From positions 1-7,051 of the forward strand of contig CANFFA010000123.1 of assembly GCA_947445425.1 (NCBI GenBank): a stretch of 7,051 nt of DNA, given 5' to 3'. Made by a program: the position numbers and the translations under genes. This document shows, piece after piece, positions 1 to 7,038 of the stretch. The DNA comes from Paludibacteraceae bacterium. GTDB taxonomy: Bacteria; Bacteroidota; Bacteroidia; Bacteroidales; Paludibacteraceae. The notes under the pieces are model-generated. The model ran no database searches. It was not told the origin of the DNA and saw only the letters and a program-made list of their open reading frames with translations. The stretch's first letter is position 1, and each line of letters begins with the position of its first letter.

Positions 1-284
1 AAGAAGTGGCTATCTATCTTTATAGTCCAAATTTACTTAAAACAAAATTATTTTAACATTACAAACAGAAAAAGTACGCACATTTTCTACATGATTACAC
101 ATAAATAGAGTTGATATTATGAGTGTTATGAATAAATTTATATTTTTAAGCAATTACATTGAACTTTTTGAATTCTAATACTGTTTAAACAAAAAAAAGG
201 AGTAAGAAAATATAAGAATTGATATAATTTTCATTACATTTGCAAGTAGGATATTTTAAATTTGATCATATAAATAGAAAGAAA
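1..284. other. AT-rich intergenic region upstream of the acn operon, no gene supported
   Basis: Very AT-rich DNA without a recognisable gene. Stops on the minus strand close all three frames within the first 35 bases, so no gene here runs off the left edge leftward unless it starts inside those bases. On the plus strand, short open stretches run in from the edge and end at 23-25, 54-56 and 106-108; one could be the tail of an upstream gene, but none is recognisable. The acn promoter should lie here. Two weak candidates exist. TTG at 111-113, then 19 bp, then TAAATTTA at 133-140, is one mismatch from the Bacteroidota -7 element TAnnTTTG. TAAATTTG at 257-264 is an exact -7 match but has no -33 element at the usual 19-21 bp. 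Exact -7 matches also occur on the minus strand at 28-35 and 43-50, as expected by chance in DNA this AT-rich. Confidence 0.5.
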
Positions 285-2534
285 ATGGTGTTTGACAACG
301 AAATGATTGAGCGCTTGTATGCAGCTCTCCCAGAAAGAATTAGTAAAATTAAACAAAAACTTCAACGTCCACTTACGCTTACAGAGAAAATTCTTTATGC
401 GCATTTAGATAGAAATGAAGAATTGCAAAATTTTAATAGAGCTGTTGATTATGTGAATTTTTCACCTGACAGAGTAGCAATGCAAGATGCAACAGCACAA
501 ATGGCCTTGTTGCAATTAATGAATTCTGGAAGAGAAACGGTAGCGGTACCTTCTACTGTACATTGCGATCACTTAATACAAGCACACATTTCGGCAACAA
601 CAGATTTGGCAACTGCAAATGATACAAACCGTGAGGTTTATGATTTTCTAAGTGCTGTTTCTAATAAATTTGGAATTGGATTTTGGAAGCCAGGCGCTGG
701 AATTATCCACCAAGTTGTATTAGAAAATTATGCTTTCCCAGGCGGAATGATGATTGGAACAGACTCACATACAGTAAATGCTGGTGGTCTAGGTATGATT
801 GCCATTGGTGTTGGAGGAGCTGATGCAGTGGATGTTATGGCAGGAATGCCTTGGGAATTAAAAATGCCAAAAATAATTGGTGTTAAACTTACAGGAAAAC
901 TTTCAGGTTGGGCCTCTCCAAAAGATGTTATCTTGAAAGTAGCTGGTATTCTTACCGTAAAAGGTGGAACCAATGCAATTATAGAGTATTTTGGCGAAGG
1001 AACTGCTTCAATCTCTGCAACTGGAAAAGGGACTATCTGTAATATGGGCGCAGAAGTTGGTGCTACTACTTCTATTTTCCCATTCGACACAAAATCTCTT
1101 GAATACTTAAACGCAACGGGTAGAAGTTCAATCGCAGAAATTGCTTTACAAAATACTGATCATTTAAAAGCTGATACTGAAGTACTTGAAAATCCAGAAC
1201 AGTATTATGATAGAATTATTGAAATAAATCTAAGTGAATTAGAGCCTTATATCAATGGACCTTTTACTCCTGATTTAGCATATCCAATTTCTCAATTTGC
1301 AAAGGCAGTTGAAGAAAACAAATATCCACGCACAATGGAAGTCGGATTAATTGGTTCTTGTACCAATTCATCTTACGAAGACTTGACTCGTGCTGCTTCT
1401 ATTGTAAAAAAGGCAAAAGAGGATGGCCTTCAAGTTAAAGCAAAATTCATTATTAATCCAGGTTCTGAGTTAGTACGTTATACTGCAGAACGTGATGGTG
1501 TTTTAGCTGAATTTGAATCTGTAGGTGGTATAGTAATGGCAAATGCCTGTGGACCATGTATCGGACAATGGAAAAGAGATGCAGAACCTTCAAGCCGTCC
1601 AAATTCTATCATCACTTCATTCAACCGTAACTTTGCTAAACGTGCTGATGGTAATCCAAATACACATAATTTTATAAGTTCTCCAGAGATTGTTGCTGCA
1701 ATGACCATTGCAGGTGATTTATGCTTCAATCCTATGACTGATACTCTTTTAAATGAAAAAGGTGAAAGCGTAAAGTTGCAAGAACCAACCGGTTACGAAT
1801 TGCCTCCAAAAGGCTATGATGTCAAAGATGCAGGTTATATTGCCCCATCGAATAATAACAATGAAATTAGCATTGATCCAAAGTCCAACCGCTTACAAAT
1901 ACTACAACCTTTTGCTGCTTGGGATGGTAAAGATTTGATAGAACAACCTTTATTAATTAAAGCAAAAGGAAAATGTACTACCGATCACATCTCAATGGCG
2001 GGTACATGGTTGAAATTTAGAGGTCATATTGACAACATCTCTGACAATATGCTTATTGGCGCTGTAAATGCTTTCAACGATAAAACCAATACAGTGTTGG
2101 ATGCACAAACTGGTGAATTCTTAACTGTACCAGGTTTAGCACGTAAATTCAAAGCTCAACAAATTGGATCTGTTGTAGTAGCAGAAGAAAACTACGGCGA
2201 AGGTTCTTCAAGAGAACATGCAGCTATGGAGCCAAGGTTCTTGAATGTAAAGGCTATTTTGGTTAAATCGTTTGCCCGTATTCACGAAACAAACCTGAAA
2301 AAACAAGGTATGTTGGCACTTACTTTTGCCGACAAAAACGACTATGACAAAATCCTAGAAGATGATAAATTAAGCATTCTTGGCCTTACAGAGTTCCAAG
2401 CAGGTAAAAGTCTTACCATAGAACTTCTACATGCTAATGGTAAGAGAGAACAATTTGAAGTACTTCACACCTACAATCAAGCGCAAATTGAATGGTTTAA
2501 GGCTGGAAGCGCTTTGAATGACATGAAGAAATAA
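285..2534 (+). CDS. acn: aconitate hydratase, mitochondrial type
   Basis: Catalyses reversible isomerisation of citrate to isocitrate through cis-aconitate in the cytoplasmic TCA cycle, using a [4Fe-4S] cluster. The 749-residue protein matches mitochondrial/Bacteroidota-type aconitase in length, shorter than the roughly 890-residue AcnA/IRP type. Cluster ligands are visible as C359 (GSCTN) and C422/C425 (ACGPCIG). Active-site motifs include CDH (94-96), GTDSHT (158-163) and the C-terminal swivelling-domain motif [10 protein letters not shown] (638-647). Domains 1-3 span about 1-500 and domain 4 about 550-735. The ATG at 285 is preferred: the encoded N terminus, MVFDNEMI followed by [13 protein letters not shown], aligns with family starts. 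The in-frame TTG at 240 would add 15 lysine- and aromatic-rich residues atypical of the family. No Shine-Dalgarno sequence precedes 285, as is usual in Bacteroidota. gltA follows after 47 bp. All key residues are present and the gene appears intact. Confidence 0.96.
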   Translation: MVFDNEMIERLYAALPERISKIKQKLQRPLTLTEKILYAHLDRNEELQNFNRAVDYVNFSPDRVAMQDATAQMALLQLMNSGRETVAVPSTVHCDHLIQAHISATTDLATANDTNREVYDFLSAVSNKFGIGFWKPGAGIIHQVVLENYAFPGGMMIGTDSHTVNAGGLGMIAIGVGGADAVDVMAGMPWELKMPKIIGVKLTGKLSGWASPKDVILKVAGILTVKGGTNAIIEYFGEGTASISATGKGTICNMGAEVGATTSIFPFDTKSLEYLNATGRSSIAEIALQNTDHLKADTEVLENPEQYYDRIIEINLSELEPYINGPFTPDLAYPISQFAKAVEENKYPRTMEVGLIGSCTNSSYEDLTRAASIVKKAKEDGLQVKAKFIINPGSELVRYTAERDGVLAEFESVGGIVMANACGPCIGQWKRDAEPSSRPNSIITSFNRNFAKRADGNPNTHNFISSPEIVAAMTIAGDLCFNPMTDTLLNEKGESVKLQEPTGYELPPKGYDVKDAGYIAPSNNNNEISIDPKSNRLQILQPFAAWDGKDLIEQPLLIKAKGKCTTDHISMAGTWLKFRGHIDNISDNMLIGAVNAFNDKTNTVLDAQTGEFLTVPGLARKFKAQQIGSVVVAEENYGEGSSREHAAMEPRFLNVKAILVKSFARIHETNLKKQGMLALTFADKNDYDKILEDDKLSILGLTEFQAGKSLTIELLHANGKREQFEVLHTYNQAQIEWFKAGSALNDMKK

Positions 2535-2581
2535 TTTAGGATTTTAACAACGATAGAATATTCACATTACAATAAAGAAAT

Positions 2582-3937
2582 ATGGAAAAGGATTTTTTAA
2601 TTTTCAAATTATCAGAAACAATAAAAACAACGAGTCGAATAGACAAAGACCTGTTCAAACAATTCAATGTAAAACGTGGATTGAGAAATGAAGACCATTC
2701 TGGTGTATTGGTAGGTTTAACCAAAGTAGGTGATGTAGTTGGGTACGAAAAACTACCTGAAGGTGGATTGAAAGCAGTACCTGGTAAATTGATTTACAGA
2801 GGAATAGATGTTGAAGATTTAGTTCATGGTTTTGAAAAAGAAAATCGTTTAGGATTTGAAGAAACTGCTTTTCTATTGCTTTCTGGTTACCAACCTGATG
2901 CTGAAGAGTTAAAATTATTCTCAACCATGTTGAATGAAAAGATGGTATTGGAGCAAAAAGCGACCATCAATATTATCGACTTGGAGAGCAAAGAAATTAT
3001 GAATACATTGGCGCGTTGTGTGCTTGAGATGTATGCATTTGATAATAATCCAGATGATATTTCTAGAGACAACCTGATCCGTCAATCAATAGACTTAATT
3101 GCAAAGTTCCCTACCATTGTAGCCTATGCTTTTAACATTCTAAGACACAAACAACATGGTCGTTCTTTACACATTCGTCACCCAGATGAAACGATGTCAT
3201 ATGCTGAGAACTTTTTATTCATGATGAAAGGTCCATCAAATTATACTCAATTAGATGTAAAAATCCTTGACTTAACACTTATTTTACATGCTGATCATGG
3301 TGGTGGTAATAACTCAACTTTTTCAGTTCGTGTAGTTAGCTCAACTCAAACCGATACTTACTCTGCAATCGCAGCCGGTATTGGATCTTTAAAAGGACCT
3401 TTACATGGTGGAGCAAATATTGCAGTTGTTCATATGTTTGATCATTTAAAAACAGCAATCAAAGATTGGAAAAACCTTGCTGAAATTGATACTTATCTTG
3501 AAAAAATGTTGAACAAAGACGCTTACAACAGAAGTGGCTTGATTTATGGTATTGGGCATGCAGTCTATACTGTATCAGATCCTAGAGCAGTTCTTCTAAA
3601 AGAAATGGCAAGAGAATTAGCAATTGAAAAAGGCTTAGTAAAAGAATTCAATTTCCTTGAATTATTAGAAGAACGCGCTGTAAATGCATTCATGACTTTC
3701 AAAGGTGCTGGGATAAACAAACAAGTTTGTACAAATGTTGATTTCTACTCTGGGTTTGTGTATGAGGCGATTGGCCTTCCAACCGAGATTTACACACCGA
3801 TGTTTGCTATGGCAAGGGTTGCTGGATGGGCAGCACATAGAATTGAAGAGTTAAATTTTGCCAGCAAGCGTATTATTCGTCCTGCGTATAAAAATGTAGG
3901 TGAGAGAAGAGCCTTTATTCCCATGAAAGATAGATAG
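2582..3937 (+). CDS. gltA: citrate synthase
   Basis: Condenses acetyl-CoA with oxaloacetate to citrate, the entry step of the TCA cycle, in the cytoplasm. At 451 residues it fits the longer citrate/2-methylcitrate synthase group seen in Bacteroidota and some Firmicutes, not the approximately 430-residue E. coli form. Visible family hallmarks are [14 protein letters not shown] (68-81), the active-site histidine region [12 protein letters not shown] (236-247), the GPLHGGAN loop (272-279), the signature [13 protein letters not shown] with H326 and R335, and catalytic Asp387 in NVDFYSG. The 9-residue step from H326 to R335 equals that of H305 and R314 in the E. coli enzyme. HADHG replaces the usual HADHE, probably a subgroup trait. 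The ATG start is the first in the frame and gives a full family-like N terminus; no Shine-Dalgarno sequence is seen. A side activity on propionyl-CoA cannot be excluded, but the aconitase and IDH neighbours point to citrate synthesis. Confidence 0.95.
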   Translation: MEKDFLIFKLSETIKTTSRIDKDLFKQFNVKRGLRNEDHSGVLVGLTKVGDVVGYEKLPEGGLKAVPGKLIYRGIDVEDLVHGFEKENRLGFEETAFLLLSGYQPDAEELKLFSTMLNEKMVLEQKATINIIDLESKEIMNTLARCVLEMYAFDNNPDDISRDNLIRQSIDLIAKFPTIVAYAFNILRHKQHGRSLHIRHPDETMSYAENFLFMMKGPSNYTQLDVKILDLTLILHADHGGGNNSTFSVRVVSSTQTDTYSAIAAGIGSLKGPLHGGANIAVVHMFDHLKTAIKDWKNLAEIDTYLEKMLNKDAYNRSGLIYGIGHAVYTVSDPRAVLLKEMARELAIEKGLVKEFNFLELLEERAVNAFMTFKGAGINKQVCTNVDFYSGFVYEAIGLPTEIYTPMFAMARVAGWAAHRIEELNFASKRIIRPAYKNVGERRAFIPMKDR

Positions 3938-3947
3938 TATAATTATA

Positions 3948-3992
3948 AAAGGTCGGAGGTCTAATAAAACTAAATTTAGATCTTTGACCTTT
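3948..3992 (+). promoter_or_regulatory. 17-bp RNA hairpin in the gltA-icd spacer
   Basis: The arms 3948-3964 and 3976-3992 pair along 17 consecutive positions as RNA around an 11-nt AT-rich loop (3965-3975). All positions pair, with three as G·U (3955/3985, 3956/3984, 3959/3981). The core of the left arm is a direct repeat, AGGTC-GG-AGGTC. The hairpin begins 10 nt after the gltA stop codon and ends 75 nt before the icd start. The right arm ends CCTTT and is followed by CTATCAG, so the U-run of a canonical intrinsic terminator is missing. Likely roles are a 3'-end stabiliser for acn-gltA mRNA, a processing site or a partial terminator. The structure is read directly; the function is inferred. 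Confidence 0.6.
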
Positions 3993-4067
3993 CTATCAGT
4001 ATTAAATAAATTAATCCATTATTCAAGAATTAAATCAGCATTTGTTTTTGGATCACGACCTATTAAA

Positions 4068-5291
4068 ATGAAAAAAATTAAAGTAAGCAATCCCATCGTA
4101 GAACTTGATGGAGACGAAATGACCCGAATTATTTGGGCATTTATTAAAGAACAATTGATTCTTCCTTATTTAGAGTTAGACATAAAGTATTATGATTTAG
4201 GGATAGAAAATCGCAACACAACCAATGACAAAGTAACCATTGAAGCTGCAAATGCTATCAAAAAATACAATGTTGGTATAAAATGTGCTACCATCACTCC
4301 TGATGAGGAACGTGTGATTGAATTCGATTTGAAAAAAATGTGGAAGTCACCTAACGGTACTTTGCGAAATATTATTGGTGGTACTGTGTTTCGTGAGCCT
4401 ATCATCATGAGCAATGTTCCACGTTATGTACAAGGTTGGACCAAGCCAATTGTTATTGGTCGTCATGCTTTTGGTGACCAATACAAAGCAACGGATACCG
4501 TTATCAAAGGTAAAGGTAAACTTACAATGACCTTTACTAGCGAAACAGGCGAAGTAAAAACTTGGGATGTATATGATTATGAAGGAGATGGTGTAGCGAT
4601 GGCTATGTACAACACCGACGAATCTATTTATGGATTTGCTCGTTCTTCTTTTCAAGTAGCCCTTGAGAAAAAATGGCCTCTTTATCTTTCTACAAAAAAT
4701 ACCATTTTAAAGGCTTATGATGGACGTTTCAAGGACATCTTCCAAGAAGTCTACGAAACCGAATTCAAGGCTCCTTTCAAAGCTGCAGGTATCACTTACG
4801 AACATCGTTTAATTGATGACATGGTAGCTTGTTGTATGAAATGGAATGGTGGTTTTGTATGGGCATGTAAGAATTATGATGGTGATGTACAATCAGATAC
4901 AGTGGCGCAAGGATTTGGTTCTTTGGGATTAATGTCTTCTGTTTTGGTAACACCAGATGGTAAAACTGTAGAAGCAGAAGCTGCTCATGGTACAGTGACC
5001 CGTCACTACCGTCAACACCAAAAAGGTAAAGAGACTTCAACCAATCCGATTGCCTCAATTTATGCATGGACACGTGGTTTATTACACCGTGGAAAATTAG
5101 ATAATAACCAAGAATTGATCAACTTCTGTGAAAGTCTGGAACAAGTTTGTATCGAAACGGTAGAAGCTGGTGAAATGACTAAAGATTTAGCTGTATTAAT
5201 TCATGGCGAAAATGTTACCAATGCTAATTATCTAAGTACTGAAAAATTCTTAGCTGCATTGAAACGTAATTTGGATAAGAAACTTGCATAA
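4068..5291 (+). CDS. icd: NADP-dependent isocitrate dehydrogenase, eukaryotic IDH1/IDH2 type
   Basis: Oxidatively decarboxylates isocitrate to 2-oxoglutarate, making NADPH in the cytoplasm. The 407-residue protein closely resembles eukaryotic cytosolic/mitochondrial NADP-IDH rather than E. coli Icd. Motifs shared almost word for word with human IDH1 include [26 protein letters not shown] and GDQY. Substrate and catalytic residues sit at T77, S94, R100, R109, R132 and Y139, the same numbers as in human IDH1. After a two-residue gap come K210, D250, D273 and D277 (human K212, D252, D275, D279). R312 and H313 correspond to human R314/H315, which contact the NADP 2'-phosphate, supporting NADP use. 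The ATG at 4068 gives a family-like N terminus. The in-frame TTG at 3984 lies inside the spacer hairpin and would add 28 basic residues, so it is rejected. A strong terminator follows 24 nt after the stop. Confidence 0.96.
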   Translation: MKKIKVSNPIVELDGDEMTRIIWAFIKEQLILPYLELDIKYYDLGIENRNTTNDKVTIEAANAIKKYNVGIKCATITPDEERVIEFDLKKMWKSPNGTLRNIIGGTVFREPIIMSNVPRYVQGWTKPIVIGRHAFGDQYKATDTVIKGKGKLTMTFTSETGEVKTWDVYDYEGDGVAMAMYNTDESIYGFARSSFQVALEKKWPLYLSTKNTILKAYDGRFKDIFQEVYETEFKAPFKAAGITYEHRLIDDMVACCMKWNGGFVWACKNYDGDVQSDTVAQGFGSLGLMSSVLVTPDGKTVEAEAAHGTVTRHYRQHQKGKETSTNPIASIYAWTRGLLHRGKLDNNQELINFCESLEQVCIETVEAGEMTKDLAVLIHGENVTNANYLSTEKFLAALKRNLDKKLA

Positions 5292-5314
5292 ATTCTAAAG
5301 GGTTTTTAACAACT

Positions 5315-5352
5315 AAAAAAAGCAACTTCCATTATTGGAAGTTGCTTTTTTT
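5315..5352 (+). terminator. rho-independent terminator of the acn-gltA-icd operon, bidirectional
   Basis: A perfect inverted repeat: arms 5315-5330 and 5337-5352 pair over 16 bp around ATTATT, or 17 bp with a TTAT tetraloop. The left arm starts with seven A and the right arm ends with seven T, so the hairpin can terminate in either direction. It starts 24 nt after the icd stop codon, which makes it the natural operon end. It could also stop readthrough arriving from rpoD. Confidence 0.93.
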
Positions 5353-5415
5353 ATAAATGAATATCAAACTAGCTTTCAAACTTACAGAATATCCTCATCG
5401 TGTTTATAACAACTA

Positions 5416-5449
5416 AAAAAGCAACTTCCATATTTGGAAATTGCTTTTT
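5416..5449 (-). terminator. rho-independent terminator of the rpoD-like gene
   Basis: The second, diverged copy has arms 5416-5429 and 5436-5449, with A5430-T5435 also able to pair, flanked by A and T runs. One stem position differs from copy 1: on the plus strand C5425 faces A5440, a mismatch. In the minus-strand transcript the same position is a U·G wobble, so the stem stays continuous. It lies about 40 nt beyond the rpoD stop at 5489, as expected for the terminator of that leftward gene. Confidence 0.85.
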
Positions 5450-5488
5450 ATAAATTTGTCTAAATGATTATTCGAATGACATCTTGGA

Positions 5489-6352
5489 TTAACCTAAGAA
5501 ACTTTTCAATAATTTACTTTTAGAATTAGGTCTCAACTTACGAATTGCTTTTTCTTTTATTTGACGAACACGTTCACGCGTTAAACCAAATTCATCCCCA
5601 ATTTCTTCTAAAGTCATTTCAGCAACACCTAAACCAAAGAATTTTTTTACGATATCACGTTCTCTATCCGATAAAGTAAAAATCAACACACGTTCGATTT
5701 CTTTAGATAAAGACTCATTGATCAAAGCACGATCCGCATTCGGAGAATCATCATTGATCATTACATCCAATAGACTGTTGTCTTCACCCTCTACGAAAGG
5801 AGCATCTACTGAAATGTGACGACCAGAAACCTTCATGGTATCAGCAATCTTATCAACGGGAATATCCAATACCTCAGATAACTCTTCTGGTGATGGTTTG
5901 CGTTCATTTTCTTGCTCAAACTTAGAAAAAGCTTTGTTGATCTTATTTAATGAGCCTACTTGATTCAATGGCAAACGAACGATACGGGATTGTTCTGCCA
6001 AAGCTTGTAAAATTGATTGACGAATCCACCAAACAGCATAAGAAATAAACTTAAAACCACGGGTTTCATCAAACTTCTCGGCGGCTTTGATAAGCCCTAA
6101 ATTTCCCTCATTAATTAAATCAGGAAGACTAAGACCTTGATTTTGATACTGTTTAGCAACAGAAACAACGAAACGAAGATTTGCACGCGTAAGCTTTTCT
6201 AACGCAAGTCTGTCTCCAGCACGAATGCGCTGAGCCAATTCAACTTCTTCTTCTACTGTGATAAGTTCTTCACGACCAATCTCTTGCAAATACTTGTCGA
6301 GGGAGGCACTTTCACGATTCGTGATAGATTTGGTAATTTTTAATTGTCTCAT
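5489..6352 (-). CDS. rpoD: primary RNA polymerase sigma-70 factor, Bacteroidota type
   Basis: Directs RNA polymerase to housekeeping promoters. The 287-residue protein has sigma region 1.2 (about 15-45), regions 2.1-2.4 (about 50-121, with [15 protein letters not shown] and [10 protein letters not shown]), region 3 (about 122-205, with RIVRLPLNQ and [11 protein letters not shown]) and region 4 (about 215-275). The helix-turn-helix [28 protein letters not shown] lies at 246-273. It has no region 1.1 and no long acidic spacer, typical of Bacteroidota primary sigma factors, which recognise -33 TTTG and -7 TAnnTTTG elements. Region 2 and region 4 conservation argues for the primary factor over an alternative or ECF sigma. 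The ATG at 6352 gives the usual family start, [16 protein letters not shown] matching promoter lies 23 nt upstream, and the gene converges on icd with its own terminator. RpoD and SigA are both used as names; no anomaly is seen. Confidence 0.95.
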   Translation of the reverse strand: MRQLKITKSITNRESASLDKYLQEIGREELITVEEEVELAQRIRAGDRLALEKLTRANLRFVVSVAKQYQNQGLSLPDLINEGNLGLIKAAEKFDETRGFKFISYAVWWIRQSILQALAEQSRIVRLPLNQVGSLNKINKAFSKFEQENERKPSPEELSEVLDIPVDKIADTMKVSGRHISVDAPFVEGEDNSLLDVMINDDSPNADRALINESLSKEIERVLIFTLSDRERDIVKKFFGLGVAEMTLEEIGDEFGLTRERVRQIKEKAIRKLRPNSKSKLLKSFLG

Positions 6353-6374
6353 GTAATGAATCAGAATTAGCTTG

Positions 6375-6405
6375 CAAAAGTACTGTTTTCTTTCGAAATA
6401 TCAAA
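6375..6405 (-). promoter_or_regulatory. Bacteroidota-type promoter of rpoD
   Basis: Read on the minus strand, TTTG (6405-6402) is followed by exactly 19 bp and then TACTTTTG (6382-6375), extended by CA. Both elements match the known Bacteroidota primary-sigma consensus, TTTG at -33 and TAnnTTTG at -7 with 19-21 bp spacing. Transcription should begin near 6367-6370, leaving a leader of roughly 15-18 nt before the ATG at 6352. The gene for the primary sigma factor is thus probably read by its own product. Confidence 0.85.
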
Positions 6406-6478
6406 GTTAAAACAAACTAAATACAGCATTGTTTATTAATGAAACATATTTTAGCTGACTAAGTTTATAAACCTTCGA

Positions 6479-6871
6479 CTAAAACTTAAATTTACTGAAA
6501 AACCCTTTATTCGCTTTACTTTCATCAATACTTTCAGACTCTTCAGCTTCTATAGAAATTTCGGGTTCTTTATACTCACGTTGTGGGGCTTCACCTTGTT
6601 CCCGTTTGATAAAACTGACAACATCTTCTAGACCTTCTATAAACTTATCAAAGTCTTCCTTATAAAGAAAAATTTTATGCTTCTCATAACTAACTTGCAC
6701 ATTATCATCTGTACCGCCTACTTTTTTCTTGCTTTCGGTAATGGCAAGAAATAGATCCTCATTACGGCTCTTTTTAACATCCAAATAATAAATTCGCTTA
6801 CCTGCTTTTATTGCTTTTGAATAAATAATCTCATTGTCCTTCTTTTCAACTTTTCTTTTTTCAACTTCCAT
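6479..6871 (-). CDS. DUF3276 family PUR-like DNA/RNA-binding protein
   Basis: A 130-residue protein resembling the DUF3276 family of Bacteroidota, related to PUR-repeat single-stranded nucleic-acid-binding proteins (as in PUR-alpha and Borrelia BpuR). Residues about 14-90 form one PUR-like unit: strands EIIYSKAIKAGKRIYYLDV (14-32), FLAITESKKK (41-50) and YEKHKIFLYKED (62-73), then a helix at 74-90. The charged first 12 residues and an acidic tail (about 99-118) ending GFFSKFKF are probably flexible. No signal peptide or membrane segment is present, so it should be cytoplasmic. A nucleic-acid-binding role is inferred from the family; the target is unknown. The ATG at 6871 follows an AT-rich leader without a Shine-Dalgarno sequence. 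rpoD lies 126 bp downstream on the same strand with its own promoter. No clear T-run terminator separates them, so readthrough into rpoD is possible. Confidence 0.78.
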   Translation of the reverse strand: MEVEKRKVEKKDNEIIYSKAIKAGKRIYYLDVKKSRNEDLFLAITESKKKVGGTDDNVQVSYEKHKIFLYKEDFDKFIEGLEDVVSFIKREQGEAPQREYKEPEISIEAEESESIDESKANKGFFSKFKF

Positions 6872-6886
6872 AATACTATTTACTTC

Positions 6887-6900
6887 TATAAATATTTATA
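6887..6900. promoter_or_regulatory. 14-bp AT-only palindrome upstream of the DUF3276 gene
   Basis: TATAAATATTTATA reads the same on both strands and ends 15 bp before the start codon of the minus-strand gene. It could be an operator, a weak hairpin in the leader, or chance in very AT-rich DNA. No regulator can be named. Confidence 0.3.
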
Positions 6901-6931
6901 AATAAGAACATTACAACACTTTGATTAACAC

Positions 6932-6954
6932 TCTGATTTTTTCATTAAATCAGA
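6932..6954. repeat. 8-bp inverted repeat in the DUF3276 leader
   Basis: TCTGATTT (6932-6939) and AAATCAGA (6947-6954) pair perfectly around a 7-nt loop. Neither strand has a T-run directly after the stem, so it is not a canonical terminator. It lies about 60 bp upstream of the DUF3276 start codon, within the leader if transcription starts at the edge motif near 7031. It could be an RNA hairpin or an operator. Confidence 0.4.
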
Positions 6955-7030
6955 CTTCAAATTTCACTATTTTTTTTGACTTTATCTAATTTCTGAATCA
7001 TTTTTTACTAATAAATCAAAAAATAGATTG

Positions 7031-7038
7031 CAAAAGTC
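7031..7038 (-). promoter_or_regulatory. possible -7 element for the DUF3276 transcript
   Basis: On the minus strand GACTTTTG, extended by CAATCTA, differs by one base from TAnnTTTG. It shares ACTTTTGCAAnCTA with the rpoD promoter at 6368-6381. The -33 element would fall just outside the window, so it cannot be verified. If real, it gives a leader of roughly 150 nt before the start codon at 6871. Confidence 0.3.

Larger units (their letters stand above)
285..5291 (+). other. probable acn-gltA-icd TCA-cycle operon
   Basis: Three same-strand genes encode aconitase, citrate synthase and NADP isocitrate dehydrogenase, the enzymes of the oxidative branch from oxaloacetate to 2-oxoglutarate. The acn-gltA gap is 47 bp and holds no TAnnTTTG-like promoter or terminator, so co-transcription of these two is likely. 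The gltA-icd gap is 130 bp and holds a strong hairpin with no T-run after it, so icd may be co-transcribed at a modified level. A strong terminator follows icd at 5315-5352. A comparable clustering of mitochondrial-like aconitase, isocitrate dehydrogenase and citrate synthase genes is known from Bacteroides fragilis. The operon itself is inferred from strand, spacing and shared pathway. Confidence 0.75.
5302..5455. repeat. two diverged direct copies of a terminator-containing element
   Basis: Copy 1 (5302-5358) and copy 2 (5402-5455) align along nearly their full length, including the non-stem flanks: GTTTtTAACAACT to the left and ATAAAT to the right. By eye they differ at four substituted positions and in the lengths of the A and T runs (7/7 versus 6/5). 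Left ends are 100 bp apart. Similarity outside the stem argues for duplication or a dispersed intergenic repeat rather than two terminators arising independently. They lie between the convergent icd and rpoD genes. Confidence 0.8.

Noticed and set aside
197..202. AAGGAG, a Shine-Dalgarno-like hexamer
   Set aside because: It is 83 nt from the acn ATG and not followed by any usable start; the nearest TTG (219) reaches a stop two codons later. Bacteroidota seldom use such sites.
728..1090. Minus-strand open frame within acn, and similar ones inside gltA and icd
   Set aside because: These are antisense shadows of well-conserved genes, without recognisable protein features or start signals.
2542..2551. 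TTTTAACAAC after the acn stop, repeated at 5304-5313 after the icd stop
   Set aside because: A 10-bp low-complexity match without structure around the first copy; too weak to call a repeat element.
3984..4067. 28-residue basic N-terminal extension of IDH from a TTG start, resembling a mitochondrial-type presequence
   Set aside because: The TTG lies inside the spacer hairpin, the family N terminus begins at the ATG at 4068, and numbering from there matches human IDH1. The basic look is a by-product of AT-rich DNA.
5451..5458. TAAATTTG, an exact -7 match on the plus strand after the second terminator
   Set aside because: No TTTG at 19-21 bp upstream and no rightward gene follows; it overlaps the duplicated element's flank and is likely chance.
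6463..6472. GTTTATAAAC palindrome just after the DUF3276 stop as a terminator
   Set aside because: The surrounding stem is interrupted and no T-run follows on the minus strand.
6957..7001. 14-codon minus-strand ORF in the DUF3276 leader as a possible leader peptide
   Set aside because: Short, lysine-rich composition as expected by chance from AT-rich DNA, no ribosome-binding signal, and no coupling to a terminator hairpin.
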